NCBI GenBank assembly: GCA_973895155.1
Contig: OZ316891.1
Location: forward strand, 4,464,001-4,528,000
Reading direction: 5' to 3'
DNA: 64,000 nt
Source: Marsupella aquatica
Lineage: Eukaryota; Marchantiophyta
The notes beneath the pieces were generated by a model, which worked only from the letters and a program-made list of their open reading frames with translations, had not been told where the DNA came from and made no database searches. This document shows, in pieces, positions 22,718-34,995 of this stretch (positions are counted from its first letter, which is position 1; every line of letters starts with the position of its first letter). The translations under genes and the position numbers were made by a program.

Positions 22718-25700
22718 ATGAAGAGGAAGGGAGCCGTCAACGATGAAGCCACCCCGGAAAAAAGAACAAGGTCGGCGGCACCAAAGAAGCCAGCCCAACA
22801 GCAGAGCAGGAGGCAGGGAGAAGCCGAAGAGGAGGAGGTCGATCCCATCAATGCCATTCCAACCAGGGATGACACCTGGAAAGGCTGGGCGGCAACCCTA
22901 CCAGTGGAGGTGCAACTACATTTTGCACGGGAGGAGGATGCATGCTTTACGGCCATGCAGACCAAGAAGTACCAAGGCTTCATGGCCGGATCCGGCTTAG
23001 AGGCCTTTGTAAGATTACCATGGCTGAAGCCGGAGGTGCCGGATTCAGACCTATTAGAATTCGTGGGGTCATGGGAACCCGAGACCAATTGCACGAGGAT
23101 ATATGGGAAGGATTTCTATCTTACTCCCAAGGTGATTGCCGAAGTGTTTGGCTTGCCAATAGGCAATAAGACCAAGGTTGATACTAGGAAGACCTTGCCT
23201 GACAAAGAGTTCCGGTCGTTCCCCGGGCCATCAACGAAGAATGGCTTCTTCCGGAACACCTGCACCAACCCGCACATAGGAGAGATGATAGACTTCTTTC
23301 GGGTGACCATGCATTGTAACTTGTCGAGGGCAGAGATCGGCAAGGCACAGGTCTATCTGGCAAAGAGGCCAGACCCAAGCCGGGATTACAACGGGTACCT
23401 CCTCAACCAATTGAAGAAAATCTTAAAGGAGGAGCAGCAGGTAATCGGCATGGGGAGCGTGTCGCGGCTTGGCTATCACATGCCGCTGTTGTGCCGGTAT
23501 GCCAGAGGTCAGACCTTTGCCCCAGTACTTCCCCTGCAGGTAAGGGCACCTGAGGAAGCTCCAGCACCGAGGCCCGTAGCAGAGAAGCCTCAACCACCTG
23601 TTAGCCCTACGATTGAGCAGGTGTTTAGGCCAAGGAAGGAAGACTTGCCAATGCAGCAACCAAGCATGCAGAATCTGCTGAAAATGCTGGAGAAGGAAAA
23701 GATGGCACCGGCACCGGCTTCGGCAGCGGCACCAATACAGGACACTGCCCCAGAGGTCAACCTAAGCAGACTTAGAAGGGAAAACTCCTTTACCGGAAAC
23801 AAGGAGAGAATCAGGCCAGAATCCAAGCCGGGTGTTCGAATGTACGTGGGAGTCTCAAGCTCTGAATCTGAGGTAGAATTGCCTGAAGCTCCTACCGACG
23901 AGGAGGAGAGGGAGAAGCTGGAAGTCCAAGAAGTAGAGGAGGCAGTGGAGGACTGCAGCCATGATAACTCCGACTATGGGTCGGACCATCACATTCCAGG
24001 AGTAAGGACCTGTGGCCGGTTTATCCCCACACTTCCAAGGGTAGTACGAGGGGACCCCAACCAGCAGAGTAGACCTAAGTCTCCCCACCAGATGTTGCTC
24101 CCCCGAGCTTTGACGGCATAAAACAGACGGCGCAGGAATTTCAGGAGCGAATCAGGCAGGAAGAGGAGGCAGCCCTGGCTAGGGAAAAGGATTTGCCAGG
24201 AGGAGATTGGCCAGAGGACATCAGGCGGCTAGCCAAAAAAGGAAGCAAACCTCTAGCCACGATTGAAGAGATCCGCAAGACGGCTTGGGAACAGAGGCCG
24301 CGATGGACGATGCCGATCACTTCTACTTACTCCACCTACGCTAAGAATAGAGCCATGGAGTATGGTGAGATATGTGGGGAACTTGCGCTCGACATCTTTG
24401 GGGAGGAGTTGGAGGTAGGACCCTTTTTCCATAGGGAGCAGTTGGAGAAGCACCAATTAGAAGAAGCGGTGGCTTTAGAGAGAAGCAAGAAGGACGAGGT
24501 CATCCGGCGGCTTAGGAGGATGGAAGCCGAGATTGAAGATCTAAGGGCGGCCAAGAAAGCCCAAGATGAACTGCGGATTAAGCGGCATGAGCTGAACATC
24601 ATGCAGGGGCAGTTGGACACCGCGCAGGCTAATAATCAGATTATCAAGGATAAACTGACTCAGACCCAGGGAGAATTGGCCGACGCAATCAAGGACAGGG
24701 AGAAATGGAAGAAGGAGCTGAGAGACGCAGAGGAGGCCCATATAGCAGTCAACAACCGGGTCACGGCGGAGACTCAGAGAAGGGAGAGGGCGCTGAAGGG
24801 AGAGCTCGAGGTCATCCGCAGAGCCCTTGAGCAGAAGGAGGCCGAGTTAGGGAAATCCTATCAAGGGATTATTGCGCTACAGCAGGAGCTTGCGTCCCTG
24901 ACGGCCAGCTTCAGGGCCGACCTGCGGGAGAAGGACGCCCAACTCGACCAGACTTATGCCAAGATGAATAACATGGAGTCTGAGGTCGTAGCGGAGCTCG
25001 ACAAGGAGCTAAGAGCAACCCAGGAGGAGAGGGCTACCACCAAGAAGGAATTGGAGGAAGCCCACAGGGAATTGGAGGAAGCCAAAAACAAGCTGGAGGA
25101 GGCACGTAAGGACCTGGATGAGACCCAGGAGGAGTTGGAGGAAATCACGAGGAAGATGGAGAACCTACAGCGGCGGGCCGACAACCAAACAGAGCGGCTG
25201 AAGAAACAAGCCGCAGTATTTAAATGCTTAGCTGCATCAGGTCCATCTCCCATTGGGGCAAACCAGTTACTCGGGGTGGTAATTGCCGAAGGACCAGCCG
25301 TGACACACGGCCCGGTTCCGGACGTTGGTGGCAAGGGGAAGGAACCGACTGTGGAGATAGTGAAGAAGAAGAAGCAGAAACCTTCGGGGCCCGGAGGTTA
25401 TTTGACCCCTCAAGCCGTACTCAAACCGGCACCAACCTCCAGCATGAACACGGCAATAGATCTCGCTATCACCAAAGGTGGGGATGGCGCGGCCCAAGCC
25501 AAACTACTCAGTAATGAGGCCGGTATCCCAGATCCGCCTCTTGAGCAGGCCGGGGAGACCGTAGCCGAGGCTGAGGCCGTAGCCGAGAATGATTCCCGAG
25601 CCAATGCCGATGCCAATGGTGGACCCAGTCAGGCCGATGGAGAGTTGACTCAGTCAAGGGTAGGTAATCTGTCAGAGAATGAACCTACGGCAGTGGCTGA

Positions 25701-25749
25701 GGAGGAAGCGTTGGGGGCGTCCATTAAGGATCCACCACCGGTGTCATGA
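22718..25749 (+). pseudogene. Second copy: plant transposon-protein-like domain plus long coiled coil
   Basis: I place the start at ATG 22718 (MKRKGAVNDE, basic and NLS-like). The plant transposon-protein-like domain spans about 22870-23510 (GLEAFVRLPWLKP, YLTPKVIAEVFGLPIGNK, GYLLNQLKKILKEEQQ). A Pro-rich and acidic linker follows. Near 24070-24095 the frame shifts by one base. The second frame continues to 25749 and contains a coiled coil of about 270 residues (24450-25210: repeated EELEEAxxELEEA heptads) with a low-complexity Ala/Glu tail. Joined, the protein would be about 1010 residues, the same layout as at 19115-21757. The neighbouring downstream tract is the gypsy LTR, so the gene probably belonged to the 3' part of a related retroelement. 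Confidence 0.65.
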
Positions 25750-26037
25750 CGGTGCAAGGGCGCCGTTCCTTTTAGGAAGGGCGGACGTGGAGGTAGGAGG
25801 CATGAGTGGGCAGGGCGGGCGCTGATCTCCAAGTTTAGGATTAGGATCAGGACCAGGAGCGGCCCTGACACTTAGCTTAGTGGGATTGCGGTTCCACTGG
25901 TAGGAGCAACACTAGTGCTCCTGCCTTGCTGTACATAGGTAGATCCGAGCAAATAGATTACTGTTAGGTAGATTAGGCTTACGCTGCAAAGAATTAGGCG
26001 GATCCACTACCAGGATAAGTACCTGGGCAGCGGGGAG

Positions 26038-26668
26038 CTCAGGGCCTCTTCTTTAGCAAGTTTTTAGTTTGCACCAGCCGGGCTGGGATCAAGTAGTAAG
26101 AGAAGCTCTCGGTTAGTCATACCGTGACCTTGTGTATATTCATGTTTCCTCATGCCTAAGAGCTGAATAGAGTTGGCCTCACGGCTTAGTTCGCAGAGCT
26201 TGTGTATGAGATGTACTATTTGTATGGCAAGTGCATGGTATGACTCAGTCAGAAGGAGTCATTTTGCTATTTGTGTGTCGCATTAACTTGTGTGAAGAGT
26301 GCCCACATCAACCAACAGAAGGAAGGAAAGTAAGCAGGGGAGTGAGAGTTGGATGTGTCGAGCTGAGAGAGGTCTTAGCGGCTTAACCAAGCCTATTGGG
26401 GATCATTCCGGCGGCGGAATCCAAACATACCTAACCAGAAGGAGAGGAAGACAAGGGAAGGCCTAGATTAGGCCAGCTACGTATCTCATGACCCAATGAA
26501 GGATCTGTCCAGTATATGTGTGTAAAAGGCTAATAGTAATAGTAGAAGGAGGTTAGCAGCATCCCATGCCGCTAAGCCGCGGAAATGGCTTCGCCAATCC
26601 CAAAACCTGCGGGAATCGGCTTGCGCTGGGGGGTTTCTTGGGTTTAGGGAGCCATGGGACGCACCACA
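26038..26668 (+). repeat. Left LTR (visible part)
   Basis: Matches 31123-31753 with about a dozen substitutions and no length difference; ends in ...CACCACA. The LTR start may lie upstream, between 25750 and 26038, since a TG start is not seen at the repeat boundary. Confidence 0.8.
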
Positions 26669-26695
26669 TTTTTGGCGCTAGATGGAGGGGGCATT
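26669..26695 (+). other. Primer binding site region
   Basis: Immediately after the LTR comes TTTTTGGCGCTAGATGG. The TGGCGC-type start is typical of primer binding sites in plant Ty3/gypsy elements. The primer tRNA is not assigned. Confidence 0.5.
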
Positions 26696-26737
26696 TCTTA
26701 AGCCGTGAGATATGAAGTTAGAAAGGAAGCATAGGTA

Positions 26738-27724
26738 ATGACTGACCTTACGCCGAGGGAAGAAAGAGTGATTCAACGAGAGAGAGCTCGACTGCAGCAG
26801 CTCGCCGGGTGGCATGATACACAACGACTGAGAGGAGCAGAAAGAGCTGGTAGCTCCGAAGCTGGAAGTGGCGTCGAAGAAGACATACCAGAAGAAGAGT
26901 CGGTAGGAAGAAACGAGTACCCAACCAACATGGGGGAACCAGAGGCGCGGCCAGACGAGAGGTCAGGGACCAGACTGAGCCAACGGTCGCGCATTCATTA
27001 CAAAGCATTTCATGGAAGAGGAGATGAGGATCCGGACGAATGGTTGGATGATTTCGAGGGAACCGCTGCAGCAAATGGAGAATCGGCCATCAAGATGCAG
27101 ATTCTTCCCGGCCTGTTCAAGGGTGAGGCTAGGCCTTGGTACAGAGCATTAGATGTGGAAGATCAAGCCATCTGGGATATCTTCAAAACACTCTTTGTTA
27201 AGGAGTTTCGACCCATTGGAACTTCAGAACTAGCAGTGCTGAAGTTGGGACGACTTCGGTTCAAGGAGAACAAATCCTTCAGGAAGTTCTTGCAACGCTT
27301 TCAGAAACTAGTAAGATGTACAAAGACCAATGCATCTGAAGGTATGCAACTTCAATGGTTGGTGAATGCTTTGCCATAGAAGATGAGTTTTGCAATTAGG
27401 AAGGAGAACCCGGAGACCTTGGCCGAGGCAATTAAGGATATTCAATTATACATTAATGCAGATATCACAAGCCGGAAGAAACAGCTTAAGTCTGAGAGTT
27501 CCTCATCAGAGGAGGGATCACCCCATAAGAAAAAAGATAAGAAGAAGAAACATTCTAAGAAGTCAAGAAGTGATAACTCAAGCTCGGATAGTGGAAGTAG
27601 CAAGAGTGAGTCATCTTCTAGTTCTGAAGAAGAAAGGCCAGAAGGAGAGGGAAGACGAAAGTCAAGCTGGAGGCTAAGCCACCAGATAACATCGTGGCCC
27701 TTACCGAGCAACTTAAGGCTATAA
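26738..27724 (+). pseudogene. Gypsy gag, disrupted
   Basis: The ATG at 26738 opens a Retrotrans_gag-like protein (HYKAFHGRGDEDPDEWLDDF, RPWYRALD, FKTLFVKEFRP, FRKFLQRFQKL). An in-frame TAG at 27377-27379 breaks it, and the same phase then continues through a Ser/Lys-rich linker to about 27650. There a one-base frameshift passes into the frame containing the zinc knuckles. Gag would form the virus-like particle in the cytoplasm. Not functional as written. Confidence 0.8.
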
Positions 27725-29547
27725 TTGCAGAGGTAAAACCAAAGAAGAAGGTAGTACAGGAGGATAGCTCTGTATGGTGTGCCTTATGTTATAAAACCGG
27801 ACACCATAAAGATGCGTGTCCTAAACTTAATACTAATCATGTTCGGCATGTGGCCGAGATCAGACCCTATCAGGGAGAAGTAGAGTACTTTCTAGGAGAT
27901 GCCGCTGATAGTGTTTTCGGCATCAGTGAGACTGGAGCACGAGACCTATCCAACAGACCTGCATCTCTATGGTCAGGATTAAGGAACAACCCGGGAGAGA
28001 TGTATCCTCGGATTATTCAGAACCCGTCAGTACCTCCTAGGCCGAATGTACAGAGATTTGCGGCATGCTATAATTGTGGTCAACCTGGCCACTTTGCTAG
28101 AGAGTGCCCGAATGCACGCAAACAAGGTGATGGACAACCAGCTCAGCTATGTATGGGATGTAGACAGGAGGGTCACATGCTAGGACAATGTCCTACTTGG
28201 TTGGCAGGCCTGGCCGCAAATCATAAGCTCTTACCAATTAAGGTCTTACCGCCAGGTACTACCCCCGGAGGAGTTCAAATCAACCACATCAAGCTAGGAT
28301 GGCAAGCGGATGCCGAGGCAGAGTTCGTACCATCTGATGATGAGGCCGAAGCCCTATCAACCTTCTCAGAAGAGGATTTAGATCATGATTGCTACCGGGT
28401 CTCTACTCGATCAACCAGAAGGAAGGAAAGGTGGGATGGGCTGGCCAAAAATAAAGTTCAGGAAGAAAAAATCGACTTTTCGTCAACATCAACAGAAGGA
28501 GAAGGAAGGGCACCGTCAATACAGGCAAGCCATGAGCCCACCAGTGAACCCAATCCTTCACAAGATAGCGACTTCAATCAAGATCATCCTAAGTTGTTCT
28601 ACCCCTCTGTTACGGCTAGTGTTAAGGAACAACTGAGAGAATTAGAAACCCTGGAGAATACCGAAGCCATTGCCAAGGATGTGAAACGAGCAAAAGCATT
28701 GTTTGCTTCGGAGGATCCAACAGCTGTGGAGACTAGCGTGGCGAAACAGGCCGAATCCAAGATGGAGACACCACTAGAGGAAAAGCCGATTGTTCCCTAT
28801 GACCTGGCTAAAGATGTACTAGAATCTAGAGTCTCGGCAACAGTAGGTCAACTATTGAAAAATAGCCCGTACTTCCGGAAGCAGTTAAGAAAGCCGATCC
28901 TCGGCAAGCCAAGATTACCCAAGGTAGCGACCAGATCCGACGTACTAATGATAGAAGAAGATCAAGAAGCCCCAGCATTACCATTAATGATTCAAGGAGA
29001 ATTATTACTATGGGTACCCATCGATGGAGGATCAGGGGTATGTATTATGATTGATTCAACAGCAAAAGGGTGGGGTCTAACACCAGAGATGACTGGAAGA
29101 GTGTTAAACATGGCCAATGGATATCAGGTCATTCCCACGGGAGTGTTAACTGGCATCAAGACAGAGATAGGAGGTATCTTTTTTAGCATTAACTATGTAG
29201 TAATGAGGCCGGTAAATCCTACGTCATTCCGGCTATTGATTGGTAGGCCGTGGCTATACCTAGCCAAGGTAATAGAGGATTGGGGTAAGAAGGAGTTCAC
29301 TTTTGGGACCCCTTCTATCACGGTATCCTGGGATACCAAGGATGACCGCAGAAGAAGCATCAGGGAGGTAGACGGGTACGAAAGTGGACTGGAGTCAGCC
29401 GATGAAGTACGTTGGCTAGAATGCCTGGCTGACCAAACCGAAGAAAGTGTCTTTGGACCAGAGGTACCCCCAGCGGATTATGGCAAGAACCAATGGAAGG
29501 TGACTTGGAAGAAGAAGACGAAGAGGTCGAGGACTGCTTTACAATAG
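27694..29547 (+). pseudogene. Gypsy nucleocapsid zinc knuckles and aspartic protease
   Basis: Continues gag in a shifted frame. Zinc knuckles: CALCYKTGHHKDAC (27770s), CYNCGQPGHFARECP (about 28067-28111) and CMGCRQEGHMLGQCP. An acidic linker follows, then a retroviral-type aspartic protease with the active-site turn IDGGSGV (about 29021) and the closing LLIGRPWL segment (about 29236). The DGGS active-site form is usual for some plant gypsy lineages. A further frameshift separates it from RT near 29550-29640. Confidence 0.8.
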
Positions 29548-29614
29548 AATCCACCTTTTTAGCTGCAATTCCGGAGGAAGTAAAGGATGTAGACCAATTG
29601 GATGAAACGGCTAA

Positions 29615-31122
29615 GTGGGGAGCAGTAGCAGGGACAGTGGATTTTCTGTAGGCATTGTGGTAGAGCCGACGGGGTCCACAACGCCATCGATCATCGGCAA
29701 GGAATTAAATACCAAGGGATCGGCATACAAGCCGATTACAAGGGCAGAACAAATTGAGGCCCTATTAGAAGCCGGGAGAGCACAGCGGCCTGACCCTCAG
29801 GAGCAAGAGGTGGATGAGATGCACAGACAAAATCCAGAGCCGAGGCAGGAAGGAAAACCGACTACCAATTCAAAACCGAATAGGCCGGCAAGGGGACAGT
29901 CTGTGGGCACCAAGGGAGAAATTGATTCGGCTAGTACAGCCGAGATTCCAGTTTATGGAGGTATGAGACTAGAGAGGCTGGAAGCCGAGCTGGACCCGAA
30001 TTTGAAGAAGCAGATTAATATGATCCAAGCACGGCAATACCGGAAGCTCGACTTAGGAGAAGGAAGGGAACTAAACTTAGGGAGAGACCTAGCACCTGAG
30101 CTTGAGAAAGAGATCAGTGACTTACTGATTGACTTTCAAGATGTGTTTGCATGGAGTCACCAAGATCTAAAGGGAGTAGATCCAACATTAGGGGAACATC
30201 GAATTGATCTCATGTTAGGAGCCAAATCATTCAGACAACCAATTCGAAGGATGAACCCGAAGTATTCCCTGCTGGTCAAAACGGAAATCGACAAACTAGT
30301 GGAAGCTGGATTCATCACTCCAGTCCTGCATTCAGACTGGGTGTCTCCAATTGTGATAGTTCCCAAGAAAGCTGGACCCGATGGTAAACCCAAGATCCGG
30401 GTTTGTCAGGATTACAGGAAACTGAATGAAGCGACGTTAAAAGACCATTTTCCCTTACCCTTTACTGATATGGTACTAGACATGGTAGCCAGTCATGAAC
30501 TATATTCATTCATGGATGGGTACTCTGGTTATAACCAAATTAGGATTCGGCAGGAAGACCAAATCAAGACGGCCTTCATCACGGAATGGGGGATCTATGT
30601 CTTCAATCGTATGCCGTTTGGACTCTGTAATGCACTAGCTATGTTCCAACGATTGATGGTGAACATTTTTCATGATTACTTGAGAAAGCTCATGGAAATC
30701 TTCATTGATGACTTTGCAGTATTCGGGAAGGCATCGAAACATGCTAAATATCTCAGGAAAACCTTCATGAGATGCAGAGAGGTAGGTCTCAAGTTACACC
30801 CAGATAAATGTTTCTTTGCAGTAACCGAGGGGGTGCTACTAGGTCACAAGGTATCAAGGAAGGGCATTGAGATTGACAAAGGTAAGCTACCAGTATGGCT
30901 AGATATCATGCAACCTAAGAACATAAAGGATGTAAGATCCTTCTTGGGATGCATTGGTTACTATCGCCGGTTCATCAAAGATTTTGCCAAGCTAGCTTTA
31001 CCATTAACCAACATGCTCAAGGCAGGAGCAGACTTCGAACCCACACCCGAACGAGTCACAGCGGTGGTAGAATTGAAGCAGATGTTAGTAGAGGCCCCAG
31101 TCATGATAGCACCGGACTGGAA
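29615..31122 (+). pseudogene. Gypsy reverse transcriptase, truncated at C-terminus
   Basis: RT domain from about 30240 to 31010 with the expected blocks: KIRVCQDYRKLNEAT, SFMDGYSGYNQI, FNRMPFGLCNALAMFQ, the catalytic FIDD box (about 30700) and LGHKVSRKGIEIDK. The start of the RNase H connection (ALPLTNMLKAG) is present. The frame then enters the right LTR after PDWN and stops at 31141. The N-terminal linker before RT is variable. The catalytic Asp pair is intact, but integrase is absent and the element is disrupted upstream. Confidence 0.88.
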
Positions 31123-31753
31123 CTCAGGGCCTCTTCTTTAGCAAGTTTTTAGTTTGCACCAGCCGGGCTGGGATCAAGTAGTAAGAGAAGCTCTCGGTTA
31201 GTCATACCGTGACCTTGTGTATATTCATGTTTCCTCATGCCTAAGAGCTGAATAGAGTTGGCCTCACGACTTAGTTCGCAGAGCTTGTGTATGAGATGTA
31301 CTATTTGTATGGCAAGTGCATGGTATGACTCAGTCAGAAGGAGTCATTTTGCTATTTGTGTGTCGCATTAACTTGTGTGAAGAGTGCCCACATCAACCAA
31401 CAGAAGGAAGGAAAGTAAGCAGGGGAGTGAGAGTTGGATGTGTCGAGCTGAGAGAGGTCTTAGCGGCTTAACCAAGCCTATTGGGGATCATTTCGGCGGC
31501 GGAATCCAAACATACCTAACCAGAAGGAGAGGAAGACAAGGGAAGGCCTAGATTAGTCCGGCTACGTATCTCATGACCCGATGAAGGATCTGTCCAGTAT
31601 ATATGTGTAAAAGGCTAATAGTAATAGTAGAAGGAGGTTAGCAGCGTCCCATGCCGCTAAGCCGCGGAAACGGCCTCGCCAAGCATGAAACCTGCGGGAA
31701 TCGGCTTGCGCTGGGGGGTTTCTTGGGTTTAGGGAGCCATGGGACGCACCACA
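31123..31753 (+). repeat. Right LTR (5'-truncated)
   Basis: Second copy of the 631-bp repeat. It joins the RT frame directly, so its 5' part was probably lost with the internal deletion. It ends at ...CACCACA (31753), followed by AGAAG. Confidence 0.8.
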
Positions 31754-33548
31754 AGAAGTGCGGGGGTACACCCTACGGAAAACCTTACGTACAACCGTAC
31801 CTTCCGTACAAGCATAGTGCTAGGCGTTCTAGATCCGATACTCATGATTGCTCACCGTCGTTTCTCTCCCTCCTCCCTAATTTGTGTGGCAATGTAATCC
31901 CGGTAAGCAGCCTTGTATCGACGAACACAGGCTGTACTGAACTCAGGTGGATCAAACATCCATACTAAAAATTCTCCTATCACCACAATTTCCGTCACAC
32001 CGTACAATTCCTGGCCCGTATAGCCCCCGTACCACGATCTCGAGTCCACTCTACTTCCCCTCAGCCAAACCACCAGAGCAAACCGTCACGAAAAGTTTCA
32101 CGTACCCGACAACAATCTCCCCAAAAATCCTTGTTTCCCCGGCCCGTCCGGCCCCCAACACGACCGGCTCCACCTCACTCAGGGGGGGTCCAAATGCTGC
32201 CGTCATAAGAACCTCACCCTCCCATGACACTTAAGCTCCCCCCAAAAGAGCTTCCGGAATGGAGAGGAGCGAGAGGTTTTGGAAGGAAGAAAAGAAAAAG
32301 ACATTCGGCCATAGGGGAGAAAAGAGAGACAATGTTTTCAAAAAAAAAACCCCAATACCCCTACGCTCTCCTGGACAACCCTTATAGGTGGCCGGCTTCC
32401 CTTTCAAACCTATTGGCACTTCCCGAGGATCGGGGGATTTTTATTCCCCCACCGCCTTGTAATGGCTCCTTCGAGGCCTCCCCCAGGTGCGGGGAGCCTC
32501 TTCCAAAAAAAACATGGGGGCTCCCTTTATTAGGCCTCCCCCTTAAAGACTCACTTCTCCTCGCCCGTACCTGCCCTCTCTGCCTCCCTGGAATCGGGGA
32601 ATCATTTACCCCCCCTTTATACTCGCTGCGCCTGCCCCTGCTCCTTCCTCCTTCGGCTCGCTGCGCCCTGCCCTTGGGAGAATTTAGTGCCCTGTATTGG
32701 GGGATTTAATCCCTTATTTGTGGCAGCCTTTTAGCTCCCTTGGCTGCTTGCGATGGAGGGCTCGCCTCCCTATGGAGGCGCCCATCCCGCTCACGGCAGC
32801 ACCTGCGCCCCGTCTACTTCCTCTTACTCATGGCAGCACCTGCGCCCCGTTGGCGGGCACGCGGCCCTATGCAGGGCTCATGCTCGGTTGATTTTGGGGG
32901 AATTTTAACCCCTCCGACTTGCCCCTGCAGCTCTACACCTGCTCACTTGCGCCCCGGCCAAGCCTGCCACTTGCGGCAGCCCCTCAAATGGGGGATTTAA
33001 TTCCCCCCACCTCCTGCACGCGGCCCTATGCAGGGCTCATGGCAGCCACCACCGTTTGCCCCGGCTCCTCCACGCCCAGCCCGACTCCTCTCCGTCTTGC
33101 GCCTTGGCTGCACCCCTGCGCTCCGCATGCGGCCAAGCAGGGCTCGCGCTCATTTTTGGGGGATTTAAACCCCCTCCTAATTTTTTTCTTCTCTCGCTTT
33201 GGCACTGGCTGCAACCTCGGCTCGCGCCTCCTTACTCCCGGGGTCACACCCTCCTGCCAAAACGGAAAAAAACTTCCCCCAACATCCATTGTCGGGGTAT
33301 CCTAAAATGGCCATAAAATAATGGGGAGTCCTCCCAAGGTAGGGCCCTCCACTGATTCTATGTCTAAGGGGCCCAACATATTTGCAAAACAATTAGGGAA
33401 TTTTTTTTAAATACGGTACCCCGGTCCATCACCAGTGACAGAGTTAACTTAAAAATTTTGAAAAAGGCTTATTTACAATGGTTATTTATAGTGCACACCA
33501 CTCTGAAACCCATTATTTGTGATTTTGAATGACGGGGACCCCGTCACA
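31754..33548 (-). mobile_element. Partial retroelement-like unit, same family as 59331-63457
   Basis: A minus-strand fragment at 32073-31852 (PPEFSTACVRRYKAAYRDY) matches the N-terminus of the protein at 62341. To its right is a GC-rich tract with GGGGGATTTAA-type words (32700-33180), then an end ...ACCCCGTCACA (to 33548) that matches the end at 63457. In minus orientation both start TGTGACGGGGTCC. Here the end forms a perfect 17-bp inverted repeat, TGACGGGGACCCCGTCA (33530-33546). The left part is cut at the gypsy LTR. Confidence 0.5.
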
Positions 33549-33585
33549 TGATCCAACCATAATTATTCCAATATGCAACGTACTC

Positions 33586-33905
33586 TTCATGTGTTCTAAC
33601 TTAGTTTTTGAATAATATCAAACTTACATAACCAAGGGGTCCTCGAAATAATTGTGTTAAGACGGTTCATGTGTTCTAACCTAGTTTTTGAATAATATCA
33701 AACTTACATAACCAAGGGGTCCTCGAAATAATTGTGTTAAGACGGTTCATGTGTTATAACTTAGTTTTTGAATAATATCAAACTTACATAACCAAGGGAT
33801 CCTCGAAATAATTGTGTTAAGACGGTTCATGTGTTCTAACTTAGTTTTTGAATAATATCAAACTTACATAACCAAGGGGTCCTCGAAATAATTGTGTTAA
33901 GACGC
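33586..33905 (+). repeat. 80-bp tandem repeat, four copies
   Basis: Units begin at 33586, 33666, 33746 and 33826 (each starting TTCATGTGTTCTAACT or a one-base variant). Copies are over 97% identical by eye. Non-coding satellite-like array. Confidence 0.95.
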
Positions 33906-34990
33906 GCGGTTCGGCGTAGTTGTAATACTTTTGCTCTACAATGGTGAAAACATTTGTAGTCTCAAGGGTCATTTTCTTCCTAAACAGATCCTTGAGATGC
34001 ATACTTGACAGTGACCAAACGCCTGCCTAGCTGTATGTTTGGTCGCGTTTCACAGGACTTGGCAAGGCATTTCCAATCTTATTTTTATGTTTCTCATATT
34101 TATGTAATAATATATACTAAGTGTGTGATGTCCCCCCTCGATCCCCCCCCCCCCTAAAGAAAAGAAAATAGAGTTTTAAAAAGCAAAATGACCCCTGCCT
34201 CACCAATGCTTTTGTGTCCCTCCTCTTCAAAAACCCTTATAACTTCACCTTAAAAGCAGGAAAATGTGTTAAAAACTCTCCCCATGTAAGTCATCATGAT
34301 GTGACATAAAGTGTGTCAATGGTCCATATAACTGGCAATATAAGGGCCTAGATCCAACATTTGAAACATGTGGCACATGGCATTGACAAAGTATTGTAGA
34401 CATTATTATGGGCCCTTTTTCGGCCCCTCATCACAAGTTCAGCCATATAGCAACCTCTATAAGATTCAATGTATGTAAGGAAAGCTCCCACAAGTTCAGC
34501 CAATGCCTTAAGAAAATGAAAACTCAGATTTATGTTAGGGGAAGGGTGAGAAATTTAGAACGGAAGGAGACAAAGTCTTTTTTTATTTGATTTATTTTGC
34601 CGCATATTTACTCCATTAAAACATGCCCAAGTACACGAAGTGTCCGCCATGTCTCCCAAGAGAAAAACTCCGCGTCTCTCTAAAATGAACGTCTCCCAAA
34701 GCTCCACCTCCGTAAAGTCAACGTCCCCGTAAAATCAACGTCTCCCAAAACTCGGCCCTAAACTCCGGGTCTCCCTTCTGGATCCTCTACTTGCATTCAC
34801 TTTGTGCCCCACGATAATGTCCTTATCTAGTGATAACTCTACACAATTTGTCGAGTGTTCTGCAGTCCGGCTTGTCATTTGATTCGCAACCATTGCAGAT
34901 CGGTATTTGTCCCTTCTTGAGTAGTGCTTGCGCCCGGCTGAGTGCCTGCCCTTCACCACTATTTTTTGGATTTCTGTTGGGCTCTTTTTA
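33906..34990. other. No gene recognised
   Basis: AT-rich, low-complexity sequence with a C homopolymer at about 34146-34154. A run of CGTCTCCC/AAAATCAACGT words occurs at 34685-34745. No supported ORF. Confidence 0.4.
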
Positions 34991-34995
34991 GAGAC

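Larger units (their letters stand above)
26038..31753 (+). mobile_element. Ty3/gypsy LTR retrotransposon, internally deleted
   Basis: Two direct repeats of 631 bp (26038-26668 and 31123-31753), about 98% identical by eye, enclose gag, protease and reverse transcriptase in that order. The RT frame runs straight into the right repeat (31122/31123), so RNase H, integrase and anything 3' of them are missing. RT sequence features (GHKVSxxGIEIDK, DVRSFLGCIGYYRRFIKDF) resemble the Athila-type chromatin-free lineage. The true LTR may extend left of 26038, because the deletion probably removed the first part of the right LTR. No target duplication could be identified. Confidence 0.85.

Noticed and set aside
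32224-33316. Overlapping Pro/Leu-rich ORFs on the plus strand
   Set aside because: GC-rich low-complexity sequence open in several frames at once; no conserved domain and no splice logic.
33580-33905. CRISPR-like array from the regular 80-bp repeats
   Set aside because: Direct tandem copies without spacers in a eukaryotic context.
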